Of a stretch of 64,000 nucleotides of DNA, positions 25,201-35,892 are shown piece by piece. Source of the stretch: Plantago major (Eukaryota > Streptophyta > Magnoliopsida > Lamiales > Plantaginaceae); NCBI GenBank assembly GCA_026545765.1, contig CM048841.1, positions 66,167,354-66,231,353 of the forward strand, read 5' to 3'. Numbering within the stretch: the first letter of the stretch is position 1; every line of letters begins with the position of its first letter. The notes below the pieces were generated by a model. It saw nothing but the letters and a program-made list of their open reading frames with translations, searched no databases and had not been told where the DNA came from. Both the position numbers and the translations under genes were made by a program.

Positions 25201-26313
25201 AGTTGTGATGCCAAGGGTGTTGGCAAAGCTAAATGAAACACATAATCAATCAAGAAGATGTAGATTGATTTCTGAGGCTGGAAATGTGTATGGGATTGAG
25301 GACTACTCATATACCTTTGCGGTTAATCTTCAGACTATGTCTTGTGATTGTAGAGGATGGGACATTGGAGGCATCCCATGTAGGCATGCTTGGGTGGCTA
25401 TCAATCACAGCAGACAAGATGGGGAAAACTTCATAAGTGATAACCACACAAAAGCTGCATACATGAGGGCATATGACATGATGATACAACCAGTGCCAAA
25501 CTATAGGTTTTGGCCAAATGATCTAACTGAGGAAGAATGCTCACCTCCAATAGTTCTTAGGCCACCTGGAAGACCTCCTGTAAAAAGGATCAGACATCAA
25601 AGTGAAGGTGGTGCTAGGCCCAGGAGAATTACTGCTCCATTGCACAAACAAAGAAGACCACCAAAATGTAGTCTATGTGGTGTTAGAGGACATAACTGTA
25701 GGAAGTGTCCTACTTTGGTGAGCATTATGTCTTTGTAATAGTGCATTTAACTATCTTTTTAATAGTGCATTTGTTGAATTTAAGTTCTGGTTGGGTCTCA
25801 TTTGCAGGAAAAGGATGGAGATGAGGAACCAATGTAGTCACAAGCAGGTGCAAATCAAGAGTCACAAGCAAGTCAGCCAGAAGAAACAAATGATGTAAGT
25901 GATTGGCTATCCTTGAATCTGTATGTTGTGTATTTGGGACTTTATGAATTTGCTCTCCATTAGTTGAGTGTTTGCTGTGTATTTGATGACTTGTGATATG
26001 TATTGTGCATGTATTGTGGTTTTTGATGACTTGTGATATGTATTGTGCATGTATTGTGGTTTTTGCTGAGTTGGGATATGTATTTTGCATGTAGACTACC
26101 AATGAGGAGAGTTTAGGGACTGGCAGGGGTAGAGGAAGGAGTGGCAGGGGAAATGGCACTGGGAGAGGAAGGTCTGGCACAGGTAGAGGAAGGAGTGGCA
26201 GGGGAAATGGTAGAGGGACTGATCAAACTGGCACTTCAAGTACTGGAAGAGGCAGGGGTACAGGTGGAAGATCTTCAAGGGGAAGAGGTCTAGGGAGATG
26301 GTTTGGTTTGTAG
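22280..26313 (+). pseudogene. MuDR-type MULE transposase, multi-exon, frameshifted
   Basis: This is the cut-and-paste transposase of the MULE. A 5' UTR intron (22067-22274) precedes ATG 22280. The N-terminal domain (MGTLFNIRIRYCKDEYM) is followed by a Pro-rich/acidic linker and the MuDR DNA-binding-type domain ending WRLNA (about 23730-23891). The catalytic region has the first Asp in FFDGCHLRG (about 24400) and the second in MADRQK (about 24605). Next come NVSESFNSW (about 24985), a SWIM zinc finger CDCRGWDIGGIPCRHAW, a zinc knuckle CSLCGVRGHNCRKCP and an RGG-rich tail. Introns: 23892-23971, 24615-24702, 25051-25135, 25718-25807, 25895-26094. Frameshifts near 22740, 23130, 23570, 23680 and 24350, and in-frame stops near 24499 and 25834, disable it. 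Confidence 0.88.
25984..26094 (+). repeat. 40-bp tandem repeat inside last transposase intron
   Basis: About 2.8 copies of a 40-bp unit containing TGTGATATGTATTGTGCATG. The last, diverged copy ends in the intron's acceptor AG, so the splice site lies inside the repeat. Confidence 0.85.
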
Positions 26314-26484
26314 ATAAGCACTTGTGGTGCTCTGCTTTTGATTGCAATTTTAATACTTTAGTCTACTTTTGCTGGGATTAAACTACTTTTTGGTATGTTT
26401 TGACTACAATATTTGTATTGATAACTTGCAATTGAAAACTAAGCTCAATACAATTTGATTCCTATCTTGGTTACAATGTTTGAT

Positions 26485-26931
26485 CTAGTTTAATGCTTTA
26501 ACTATCTGCACTATCAAGTACATAGCAAATAACAACAGGTTAAGGCAAATAAGTTGCCTAATCCAAAAGTATTTGTCTACATTAGCCTCCACTCTCTTAT
26601 GTCTTCTTTGAACTGTTGGTTGTTGTTGCACATTTTGCACCCTTGACTGTTGATGTAGTGGTGGCTGAAATGGAACAAATTCACAAAGCAATTGTGTGTG
26701 CATGACATCTCCTCGTTGTGTTTGTACATTTTCTTCAACATTAGACCATTCTGACAATCCATGCTTCGGACAACGCCAATAAAATCTTCCTTCATGTGGT
26801 TGATCCGTATTAACAGATAAACTAGTACGTTTATTGCAATTCGGCTTCTTACAAACTGGACGAATAACACCACTTGCCGGATAATCACTTGAAACATTCG
26901 AGCGAGAAGCCATTGTTGAACTATAAGACAT
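26485..26931 (-). CDS. GRF-type zinc finger protein with C-terminal membrane segment, MULE-borne
   Basis: 148 residues, uninterrupted, on the strand opposite the transposase and converging with it inside the same MULE. A Cys-rich block CKKPNCNKRTS followed by FYWRCPKHGLSEW matches the GRF zinc-finger pattern, which binds nucleic acid in other proteins. The C-terminus has a hydrophobic helix, NLLLFAMYLIVQIV, suited to membrane insertion. Start: the first ATG at 26931, with another in frame at 26913. The transposase is broken but this frame is open. The convergent two-gene layout resembles MuDR (mudrA/mudrB), but the protein is not recognisably MURB. Function is unknown; an accessory role in transposition is inference. 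Confidence 0.65.
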   Translation of the reverse strand: MSYSSTMASRSNVSSDYPASGVIRPVCKKPNCNKRTSLSVNTDQPHEGRFYWRCPKHGLSEWSNVEENVQTQRGDVMHTQLLCEFVPFQPPLHQQSRVQNVQQQPTVQRRHKRVEANVDKYFWIRQLICLNLLLFAMYLIVQIVKALN

Positions 26932-27264
26932 TGTAGTGAAAAAAATCTGAAATAAGAAAATAAAAAACGGTCAAATTTCAATTACATCGAAGTATATATA
27001 AGTTTTGTTCTAATTACATGTAGATCCACATGTGTATGTCACGTGTGATCGAGAAACTAAGGCTGTTTGGCAGCTTAAAACAGCTGAAAAATAAGCAGGG
27101 GGTACAAATGGGTTTTCAAGCTTTTAAATCGCCAAAAGTCAAGTTCGTGAACCTATATGTAATTAAGTTTACACTAACAGAACTTATACATACGTTATTG
27201 TTACAGTAACAGGCACTCATCCGTAATTAAGAAATCTAAGAGGGGGTCTATATGTAATTACCCC

Positions 27265-27478
27265 TATATAGATAGATTTGTTTTTGGTGCTCTAAAATGT
27301 TTACATTTATTACATTTTGTATGTATTCAATTTGGATACTTAAGAATAGTCCAATTTTAATACTGCGGCAATAAAATACGGTCATTTCACTGAATTTTAC
27401 CGTGTGTTTGCCATTTAGTTGAACAACTCAATTGGTGGACTAGTCCTATGTTGGCATGCAATCAGAGTCTCCAATGTA
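27265..27478. other. Flank of the MULE, no gene
   Basis: The right target duplication TATATAGAT (27265-27273) is followed by AT-rich DNA up to the next MITE. Confidence 0.6.
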
Positions 27479-27715
27479 CTCCCACCGTCCCAGTTTCATC
27501 TTTCCGCATTCCATTTTATTCCGTTCCAATATCATCCTTTCATTTCTTAAATGAAAAATATATCTCATACTTTATACACTATTTCTTCTACTTTATTCAC
27601 TATTTGTCATACTTTATTCACTCTATTTCCTACTTTATGATCATATGTTCTACTTTATTCACTTTTCTCTTAAATCTTGTATCCGGACCCGCATATAGGT
27701 GAAACCGAGACGGAG
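27479..27715. mobile_element. Stowaway-like MITE with TA duplication
   Basis: 237 bp with TA on both sides. The left end CTCCCACCGTCCCAGTTTC pairs with the right end GAAACCGAGACGGAG. Inside are repeated TACTTTATTCACTATTT-type units. It is a relative of the element at 17029-17256. Confidence 0.8.
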
Positions 27716-28073
27716 TAAGTATCATTTTATCATGTTCACTCTCTCTCTAGGTAAAAACTACCTCTCTCAGTCACTTCACTTGTCTTCTCTCTTACTCCAC
27801 CTTTACAAATACACCCTTAAATAATTAAAATAAAAATCATAACAAATTATAACAATTATTCAATTTCTTATAAGAAAATGAGCTTGAAGCTCCATTACTT
27901 CCGCCCAAAATCAGGGCTGGGCAGAGCATCAAAGCAGGTACCGCATTATTTTGTTAATTTGTAGAGCGGAACACTCCTTGCCAAATGTAATACTATTTGC
28001 AAAGCAAAATGCAGGTCAACCTGATTTGATAAGCTACATGGATCGATCAGTCTAACTTATCAAAATATATATA

Positions 28074-28349
28074 CTCCCACCCTTCGTCACTTAGAAGTTG
28101 TTCACTTATGCCATTTTGGACGTTCCGGCAGAGTTATCCACTATTATTTCTTTGACATTTTAGGAACAATTATTTAATTTTATATCATCCACTACTCCTA
28201 AAAACGTCAAAAAGTAACTTAAACAATCAACTAACTACCAATAAAGTCATAAAGTGAATCCCGCATGTACTATATAGTGTTATAATATTATTCTCTTTAA
28301 TTTATGTGTATGAACAGTAAACTAGACAGCTTCTAAGGGACGGAGGGAG
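28074..28349. mobile_element. Stowaway-like MITE
   Basis: About 276 bp. The left end CTCCCACCCTTCGTCACTTAG pairs imperfectly with the right end CTTCTAAGGGACGGAGGGAG. The interior is AT-rich and non-coding. The TA duplication is intact only on the left. Confidence 0.7.
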
Positions 28350-28539
28350 CATAAAATATGTCCATTATAATTAAATTATTATATTTTAATCAAATAAGAT
28401 GGAATGTAATGTTCGACGAAAAGAAAGGAGTTGATTTGGGAGTGGAATGTAGTGGATGTGAGAGTTTTAACTCAACAACGATATTAATTGATGAACGATT
28501 CAGATTAAATATGAAAATCTCAACGGAGATGATCAAATC

Positions 28540-28970
28540 CAGGATATGAAAAGCTGGAGAATTAGTTAGGCATCTAACTAATTCAGTTTCCTGATTCTAG
28601 AAGGAGTTCTAGGTGGTTTCCTTATATAAGAAGGTTACCTAAATTAGTTTTCTTATGGTAAAAGGATTAGTAATTAGTTTTCAGGATTTGGTAGTTGAGT
28701 TCTATATATATAGTCAATCGGGCTTGTTTGTTACTTAGATCAGATCATGTCATATCATCAACAGGTTTAGCCTGTAGAATCATGATTGATAGGAAGTTAA
28801 GGATCATACTTCGGAGAATAGCATATTAGGTTGCTCTTATCTTTTATGCGGGATTATTCTTGTCACGTCGTGTGGTTGTAACCTAAGTATCAATAAGATT
28901 GTTGGTTGATCTCCGTGGACGTAGGCATTACTGAACCACGTTAAATCTTGTGTCTCTGACTTTCTGGTTT
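28540..28970 (+). repeat. Copia-like LTR remnant
   Basis: AT-rich stretch with a TATATATA box (about 28704), a CAATAAGATTG polyadenylation-type signal (about 28890) and the phrase TCCGTGGACGTAGGCA followed by AACCACGTTAAATCTTGTG. That is the typical U5 end of plant Ty1/copia LTRs. No partner LTR or coding interior is next to it, so it is a solo or truncated LTR. Borders are uncertain. Confidence 0.5.
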
Positions 28971-29462
28971 GGTACATTGTTTGTTCAATTATTGTTTATT
29001 GTTATTATTGCATATTTTTCATTATTGGAACTTAACAGTGGCAAATGTAGAAAAACACAAAGGAGGGAGAGATCACATTCTAGCAAAGGGTTGGTCCCAT
29101 GAAATTAGCGCTGGAGGCATTCATTCAACGTTATACTCAAGTGAGAGTGAGATAGATGTGTCACATTTGGATGTAAAAGTAGTGAGCATTGGGTTGTTTT
29201 GGTCAATAATCGGACAGACGAGAAAACCAACATACTTTGGAACAATCCATCATTTGCTACTTTATCTTTTGTCTCCTGCTCTGGTCTGCTATGCTGTGTC
29301 TGTAGACTTCTCCAATTCTATTCATACTCAGTTGCACAACTTCCTCCCTTGGAATTTTTTACCGCCACATATGACGTGTTGACTCCCGATATTTTAGTAT
29401 GTTTGTACTGTACAACATATAATGCAACGGTATAATTATGATATAATATTTAAAATATCATT

Positions 29463-29860
29463 TATTTTTTAGAAAAATATGATTTCATTCATATCAAGAA
29501 GCAGTACATAGGATTACCCAACATCAAACAGGTAAATCTGACCAACCATCACAGTCATCAACTACGTGCTGGGAGAGGCTATGAGCTAAAGTATTCGCCG
29601 AACGAAAAACATGTGAAAAATAACAGAAGAACAGAAAACAGATCTAGTTTTAATGTTTTCAATATAATGCCCCCATAGATAAACAAGGAATCGAAGAAGT
29701 AATGGCTTTAATCACCGAAAGCAATCGCTCTCCAAAACAATGTCACGGAAGCCAAGCTCCAAAGCCAGCTCAATCCCATAACGCACAGCAAGAACTTCAG
29801 CTATTTCTGGACAAGTAATGTGAGCTACCTTTCTTTGTCACCAAGCAAGTACGTTGCTGA
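29463..29860 (-). pseudogene. LINE-type RNase H domain, 3' remnant
   Basis: Read on the minus strand, about 29830-29730 encodes TCPEIAEVLAVRYGIELAL and then VLESDC, the plant LINE RNase H (RVT_3) core. About 29630-29530 gives FSHVFRSANTLAHSLS and a WSDLP ending, the usual C-terminus of that domain. Stops and a frameshift lie between. The 3' end (minus strand) has GATATGAATGAAATC followed by A-rich sequence, as at a LINE 3' end. It is dead and 5'-truncated. Confidence 0.7.
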
Positions 29861-31079
29861 ATTATGTTGTAGGGTTTATAAATCCCCTTTCTTCTTTCAT
29901 CTATTCATTCTTTCTCAATTATCTTAATTCTTTTGATAATAATATCATAGTGCCTGTTTGGCTCAGAATTTGAGCTATAATTCATAAATGAGTTTGGTAA
30001 TCCCATTTTAATAGGGCAACTAGTTGGAAAAAGATAATTGAGTCCAACTCAATTATATATGTTCCATTCTACCTTCTACAATCTTACGAAACTCTATAAA
30101 ATTTTAATTCTATATCAAACATGAATTTTAACAACTCAATTATAATTTAGTCACTATTCATCAATTTATCTCTATTAAAATAGACTCCATTATAATTCCG
30201 AACCAAACAACCCGATAAAGTTAATCATTAATAGGTTGTTTGGCTCGCAATTTTGATCGACAAGATTTAACTGAGTTTTAACTTTTAATTGAGTTGTGAA
30301 ATTGTATTTGGAATATAGTTAAAAAATCTATATGGTCCTTAGGGATGTTATGTAGGGTGTTTTATAATTAATTGATATGTGTAAGATGTTTTAATATTAT
30401 TTGATTAGTTTAAGTTAGGGTTGTTATAATAATTGAAAAAGTAAAGTGAACGAAAAATAGTTAGCAGAGAGAAATTTCAACCGAGTTGTAAATAATAGGT
30501 GGATTAAAAAAAAGTATTGTTCGGACTCGATTTAAATCGCTGGACAAATATGATACGAAGGCTAACTTAATTTTAATAGAGTTATAACTTATAATTACAT
30601 CCCAAACACTTCATAAATCATTTTGATTTTGGATGAATTTACTGAAAATAAATCCTCCCTATAAATTTTTATTCAAATCACTCCCTCCATTTTCTTAAAT
30701 TAATTATCCGGTATCTTTTGAAATATTTGTCATTTTACACCGTTTGACACCCTAATCAATCTTCATAATTTAAGTATTGCTATCACACTTTGTCATTTCT
30801 TATTTGTGCATATGTACTCCTTATTTTTAATTTTGGGAAATACGAAAACAAAACCTATTTTAATTTATTAAACGATAATCATAATTAAGTGATAACTAAA
30901 AAAAGGAAATGAACAGAATATTATAATGTGTGCAACTATCAAAGTTTGTACAATTGAGTACTTAAGTCCACTAACTATGGGCCATGGAAATGGTCGTGGC
31001 TATAGGCGAAAACTTCTATGGTCATTCCTATGGCTGAATCACGAAAAAGGGATTGCGGGCTGTGGCAATAATGTGGCCA
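29861..31079. other. AT-rich DNA, no gene
   Basis: Contains diverged palindromic phrases around GCCAAACAACC / GGTTGTTTGGCTC (about 29950-30250 and 30590) that look like an old MITE, and a partial CTCCCTCCATTTTC end at about 30680. No coding region. Confidence 0.5.
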
Positions 31080-31867
31080 TCAGTTTTTTTTATTTTTTTA
31101 TTTTGCATATTAAACATATTTTTTGGAACTGAAATTAAACTGTATCTCTTTCCAACCAATAAGTACAAGCCAATCAAAAGATCCAGGCACGTCAAAACAA
31201 CCAAATGAATCAAAATTACCAGCAGAGTCTAAGAGCACAAATGCTAATCTATCATGGCACTAACATCAACTTGGCACAATGTGTTCGCAAACGAGGATCT
31301 TCCCAAGCTCTATTGATCAATGTTTCAATTATTTTATCCGCAAGGTGCTGGTCCGCATGTTTTTGTTGAAAGTACACTACATTCCTCTCTATCCATATTG
31401 TATAAATTGTTTCTGCGTAAGCATTTTTCAGTAGCTTAGATTTCCAGCTTTTCCCTCCAAATATGCGGCACATCCAATCTAGCTCCGACGTCCAGCCATA
31501 TGGGTTTCGATCAATCTTCAACCATTGCAACACCTTCTTCCAAATGCCTTCGTTGTACACGCATTCGAACAAAAAGTGCTAATGTGTCTCATCCTGCGGA
31601 CAAAATAAACAAGTCTGATCCAAGGTTGGATTTCATCTTCTCATTCGATCTTTCGTGGCTAAGCGTTCGTTCAAAGCCATCCAAGAACAGAACATGGCGC
31701 GGGGCCTTGCCTTGTTGCCAAACCAAAAAAAATTCGACTTCACTTCTTGTTTTTCCCCACGCAATTCCCTGTATAAAATCTTGGTGGAAAATTATTTTCG
31801 TGTTCTCAATGCTAGCTCCCAAGTTCGAGTATCCTTCACTAGAGGCCGTGTTTTCATAATCGCCTTA
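31080..31867 (-). pseudogene. LINE ORF2 C-terminus (zinc-binding RVT domain) and 3' UTR
   Basis: Minus-strand reading gives the plant LINE zf-RVT domain: ARPRAMFCSWMALNERLATKDR near 31690-31640, CLFCPQDETH near 31605, then HFLFECVYNEGIWKKVLQWL to a stop at 31252. The second His/Cys pairing is preserved, but a stop sits inside the finger (about 31580) and frames shift near 31790. The roughly 170 bp downstream, ending in an A-rich tract near 31080, looks like the 3' UTR. It continues the frame at 33792-34095, from which it is separated by the PIF/Harbinger-type insertion. Confidence 0.8.
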
Positions 31868-32315
31868 GACCATCCACTATAATGACCATTTTTTGGTTGT
31901 TGGGCAATTGGTTGCGGGGCAACCGCGAGTCGCGACCGCCTGTCACCCACTATGGTGGCGGCCGCGAGTATTTTTTTAATTTTTTTATTATTATTTGAAG
32001 TTAGTATAGTTAGGAAATTGAAAAAAAAAAGGTTTGAAGTGGTGTTTTTTATTGAATACTCGAATTACAGTACAACTACTACAACGTCTAGAAATGAAAA
32101 ATACAAACAAACACTGAATTTGAATCTAAAACGATCAAGACAAACACAAACATAAATGAACAAGATAAAACACCATTTGAGTCGACTCGTTCACGGATTG
32201 AACTCTCTGTCCAACATCTGGAACACGTTCCTCTGAGACGGCGTCATCTGGCTCATTTAGTTGGCTGTGGTCGATACATCTGCAGCCTTTGAGTCCTAGC
32301 CAATTCCACACTGCC

Positions 32316-33379
32316 TTAGCTGGCTAGCCTTGCCTCCTCCATCCTTTGGTCCTCCCTGTGCTTCAACCATTCAAGCCTCTGTCTTTCAATCTCGATCCTC
32401 TGTTGCTCAAGCTGACGTTGTTGAGCGTATTCATCCTTGAACTGAGAAAATTGAATGCTCATCTCATTGTCAGAGGACTGAGTCGAAAGCCCACTACGTT
32501 TGGCCTTTGCCTTATCTCGGCCAAGTGGACGCCTCGTACCAGTATCACTTTCTTCACTCAAGCGCTTGCGCCGCTTCGTCGAGATCTTCACCGCCTTCAG
32601 TGCCCGGCTCATCATGAAGTTTAAAGTCGGGGATTTGCTTGTCCGTCGGGCCGGTATAGTTCATCTTGGTTTGCCACTCCGGGTAATCTTTCATTGCGTT
32701 CCAACAATGAACCAAGTCGAAGTCTTCACCGTTCTTATGATTCGCCGTATACATTTGGTAGGCGTACTTTTGATGACATCTTCTTCATTATGACCACTCC
32801 GATTATGAGTGCTCGACTAGCCTCCTCGTAAGGATTCACGAACGCATTCACACAAGGCTTGATGCGGTTCCATCGACCCCGGAGAGAACTTGGTGTTCGA
32901 GGTTGCAACCTACACATTAGGTCCTTCCTTGCCTCATTTCACCTCTGGATGATGTGCTTCGTGAAGATCGAAGTGTACTTGATGTTTGTCCCGATGATGG
33001 GATCCTCACTAACCGCCATGAACATCGAGACCAGTGCAAGATCCTCCTCCACTGAGAAATTCTTCGACCCACCGTCGTCTTCACTTCTTCGCCTTCCCCT
33101 TCTCCTCCTTCTTCGGCCACTTTGTTCTTGGCAACAACTTTCTTCCCTCTGCCTTTTGTTGCCTTCGCCTTCCCCTTCGGTTGTGGTGGTGGTTGAGTCT
33201 CAGACGGTTCTAAAGCTTCGTAGCGATCGGTATGCACCGGGGGAGACAAATGAATCGTATGAGGCTTGGGGGTTGGTGGACGATTCGCTACTTCCGCCTA
33301 AGGATTGCACGAACATTTGGTATTGATCGGGATCGTTAGCAAGCAACCACGATGCAAGTTGATCGTTCAAGGCATCCAT
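32316..33379 (-). pseudogene. Myb/SANT-like Harbinger accessory protein, frameshifted
   Basis: Starts at ATG 33379 (MDALNDQLASWLLANDPDQ). The middle encodes, with a frame change, KNFSVEEDLALVSMFMAVS and then DPIIGTNIKY, the Myb/SANT-like domain of plant PIF/Harbinger accessory ORFs and their relatives annotated as GST-T3-like. Next comes LRGRWNRIKPCVNAF, then a NAM-associated-type C-terminus with HCWNAMKDYPEWQTKMN. The last part is a charged helix rich in Gln/Arg (QRQLEQQRIEIERQRLEWLK) to a stop at 32316. Frameshifts near 33280, 33080, 32740 and 32570 and a TGA near 32945 disable it. The family's role is DNA binding that assists the transposase. Confidence 0.7.
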
Positions 33380-33606
33380 GGTGATGTTGGGAAATGAGAG
33401 TGGAAGGGAGTTTTTAGAGTATTTTGAGTTGAAAAGAGAGAAAGAATGGTGAAATTTGAGGTGTGAGGAAACATATAAAGAGTGGTATCTATTTATAGAT
33501 CTCGAAAAAATATGTCGCTGGTATAATTTTTATTTTTTTAATATCAGAATTTAAAAAAAAAAAGAAAAACAAATTATATTGTCCGGTCCAATAAGGACCA
33601 GACAAG

Positions 33607-33632
33607 TGTCCCCAGCCAATTGGCTGGGGACA
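33607..33632. repeat. 26-bp perfect palindrome near Harbinger end
   Basis: TGTCCCCAGCCAA followed immediately by its exact reverse complement. It lies between the accessory gene and the right end of the element. Confidence 0.9.
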
Positions 33633-33633
33633 T

Positions 33634-33694
33634 AGCCGTTTGGGGCTGGGCCCCACACGGGCTGGCTAACGATGGGGCCCAGCCCCAAACGGCT
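33634..33694. repeat. Perfect 22-bp inverted repeat with 17-bp loop
   Basis: The arm 33634-33655 (starting AGCCGTTTGGGG) is exactly reverse-complemented at 33673-33694. It is GC-rich and would form a stable hairpin, right after the 26-bp palindrome. It stands out sharply from the AT-rich surroundings. Confidence 0.9.
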
Positions 33695-33791
33695 ACTCAC
33701 TCAGTCGTGAACGCGAGTGGTAGCTCCATGACCACCCATGGGTGTTACAGTCTTGATTGCGGACTACGACCGCCCATAGTGGGCGGTCTTA

Positions 33792-34095
33792 AGAATCCAA
33801 GAGCTATTTTATGTCACTTGAACATCCATCACCTCATGATTTTTGATGTAGTAACAATGGATCCACTTCACCCATAGTTTACCTGCCTTACAACACACAT
33901 TCCACATCAACTTTGCGATGGTACATTTATTCTAATCGACAAGAGATGTTAGGTTTAGGCCTCCCACATTTTTCTCATCACAAAGCTTCCCCCAAGGAAT
34001 TGGTGATTTCCTAGTAATTTCATATGTGCCGCTCCATAGGAATGAACAACAAATGGCTTCAATATGTTCTAGAACAATCTTCGGCATAGGAAACA
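33792..34095 (-). pseudogene. LINE ORF2 reverse transcriptase C-terminal part
   Basis: The minus strand encodes PMPKIVLEHIEAICCSFLW, SPIPWGKLCDEKNVGGLNL, LMWNVCCKAGKLWVKWIHC and SSWIL, the conserved end of plant non-LTR reverse transcriptases. Stops interrupt it near 33955 and 33811. The reading resumes at 31867 as KAIMKTRPLV, so the two parts are one LINE split by the Harbinger-type insertion. The 5' part of the LINE is not present upstream. Confidence 0.8.
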
Positions 34096-34788
34096 CTTTG
34101 AGTTGAAAAAAATAGTAAAATTTGGGAAGACTGAAATATAGTTAAGAGTGGTATCTATTTGTAAAGTACGAAGAAAATATGAAAATCGGTATATTCGTTA
34201 TTAGACTTTAATTACAATTGAAAAACAAATCAACTTTAAAAGAAAATAATAAACTCTTCTCCAATTAAATTTCAAGCTCTAATTTAACACCAACAAAATC
34301 AATTAATCTTTAAAAAAAACATCGATAACTAATCTTTCTTTCCATCTTCTCCAACTAAAGTAAAACAAATCAATTCACACTATCTCAAACCCTAATTCAA
34401 TTCGAAAAAACGCAATCCATTATTATAAACAACAATATTACTTATATACTTATTTCATCATTTGTAACTAGGTACTACAATAACACGCGTAGCGTTTTCT
34501 CACATTCTAGACATCATATTAGGAGAGAATGTTCATTGGTTAAATTATTAGTTTATATGTATGTTTTGAATTTTTAAACAAAATTGACCTTAAAATAAAA
34601 TGGAAATTGAATTTCATGAAATACAAATAGGATGTTTGATATTAGATTTAACATAGTTTTTTTTAACATACCTTTAACAGATAAATGGTAACTCAATTTT
34701 ATGTGTGTAGAGTAGTGACTTAATATACTCCCTCTATTTTTTAGTTATATGGCAAATATAAAAAATTGATGAATAGTAACTTAACATA
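34096..34788. other. AT-rich DNA, no gene
   Basis: No coding region. A partial MITE end CTCCCTCTATTTTTTAG lies at about 34730, immediately before the next MITE. Confidence 0.5.
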
Positions 34789-35030
34789 CTCCCTCCGTCC
34801 CGCAGAACTTCATACAGATCGCCATTTTTAGTCGTCCCACAAAACTTCATACATTACCATTAATAGAAGCTATCCAACACCCAACAAATAATAAACAATC
34901 TCAACTTTACACTCAAATTACACATTTTGCCACTAAAAGTACACATTTTCTATATTCTATTATTACTTTAATTTTTCGTATAAAACTGCGCGCTAACTCT
35001 AATGTATGAAATTCTTCGGGACGGATGGTG
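34789..35030. mobile_element. Stowaway-like MITE with TA duplication
   Basis: 242 bp with TA on both sides. The left end CTCCCTCCGTCCCGCAGAAC pairs with the right end GAAATTCTTCGGGACGGATG. The subterminal ACTTCATAC / GTATGAA also pair. No coding capacity. Confidence 0.85.
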
Positions 35031-35892
35031 TAATTTTTAGTTCCTTGCCAAACCGTCCAGAAGTTATTAAACAATTTCAAGTTATATCCTCACTTGACAC
35101 TTCATCACAAGAATCGAAAGATTGAGGCGTTTCGCCACTTTTCCTTTTCATTTTCATGAGATTTTAAACCATGCTAGTGTCGATTTGTAAGAGTGACTTT
35201 TTTAGGCTCTAAATTAATTTGAGATGAACTTACAAAACAACTAAATAAATCTGATTTAAATATAAATTGTTGGTTTTTTAAATTAAGAGAACAGAGCCTC
35301 GATAGTAAAAAAATTACTCCTTCTTTTCTACAACAAATGTTATCTGGAAACGTTTTATTACTGGAATGGAAAGGAAAGGAGTAAAGTAATTCGAATCCCT
35401 AATTTCTGGGCAATAAGTTCTCTCGACTCGTGATACTGAGGATAAGAATAGATAACCTGTCAATTGGCTGGCTAAGTTCTAATCTGAATGACATTTTTCC
35501 ATTTATGTGATTAGATGTATTGGCCATCATTATGTCTCGGACTTGTTGATGCAGCATACATAGTTACATATGGCCGTATTTTTGTTCTTGCACTGTTGGA
35601 TAATGACCTATGAATAACTTCGACTCATAAAATCCACATTTTTTATTCTTCATATGGGCTAATATGCAAATGGGACATCTAGCAGGGTGGTTTATGTAAT
35701 TTTCTGTTCTTCCTATTTTTTGTGTGAGTTTCACTTAAAAAAATTGGCACTGCCAAAACCGACACACAATCAAACTCTCAAAATTCCAATGCTAGTCTAC
35801 TCCCTCCTTACAATCATACATTTTAATATCTAATTGTATGAGTTTATATTAAAAACGAGTTAGTATGTATTATAAATTAATAAAAGAAATAA
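35031..35892. other. AT-rich DNA with a short MITE remnant
   Basis: A roughly 65-bp piece at about 35317-35381, starting CTCCTTC and ending GGAAAGGAG between TA dinucleotides, looks like a deletion product of the MITE family at 42301-42561. Nothing else recognisable. Confidence 0.4.

Larger units (their letters stand above)
21682..27264. mobile_element. Mutator-like element (MULE), complete with 9-bp target duplication
   Basis: 5,583 bp flanked on both sides by the identical 9-mer TATATAGAT (21673-21681 and 27265-27273), the Mutator-type target duplication. The ends are inverted: the right end read in reverse starts GGGGTAATTACATATAG, the left starts CGAAAAATTACATAGGG, and both then share CCCTCTTAG. 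A second shared block, AATTACATATAGGT, occurs about 70-110 bp inside each end. It holds a decayed MuDR-type transposase gene (+) and a convergent GRF-zinc-finger gene (-). With the transposase broken, movement would need help in trans. Confidence 0.9.
31868..33788 (-). mobile_element. PIF/Harbinger-type element inserted in a LINE
   Basis: 1,921 bp bounded by the 3-bp direct repeat TTA (31865-31867 and 33789-33791). The ends are inverted: left GACCATCCACTATAATG, right (reverse complement) GACCGCCCACTATGGGC. TTA duplication and this terminus fit PIF/Harbinger. It carries one gene remnant of Myb/SANT type on the minus strand and no DDE transposase, so it is non-autonomous. Removing it rejoins the surrounding LINE reading. 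Confidence 0.85.

Noticed and set aside
27448..27702. 84-residue hydrophobic frame rich in Tyr, Phe and Ile
   Set aside because: It lies inside a Stowaway-like MITE and reads through its TACTTTATTCACT repeats.
28969..29382. 137-residue open frame after the copia-like LTR
   Set aside because: No recognisable copia gag motif and no support in codon use or splice context; likely chance.
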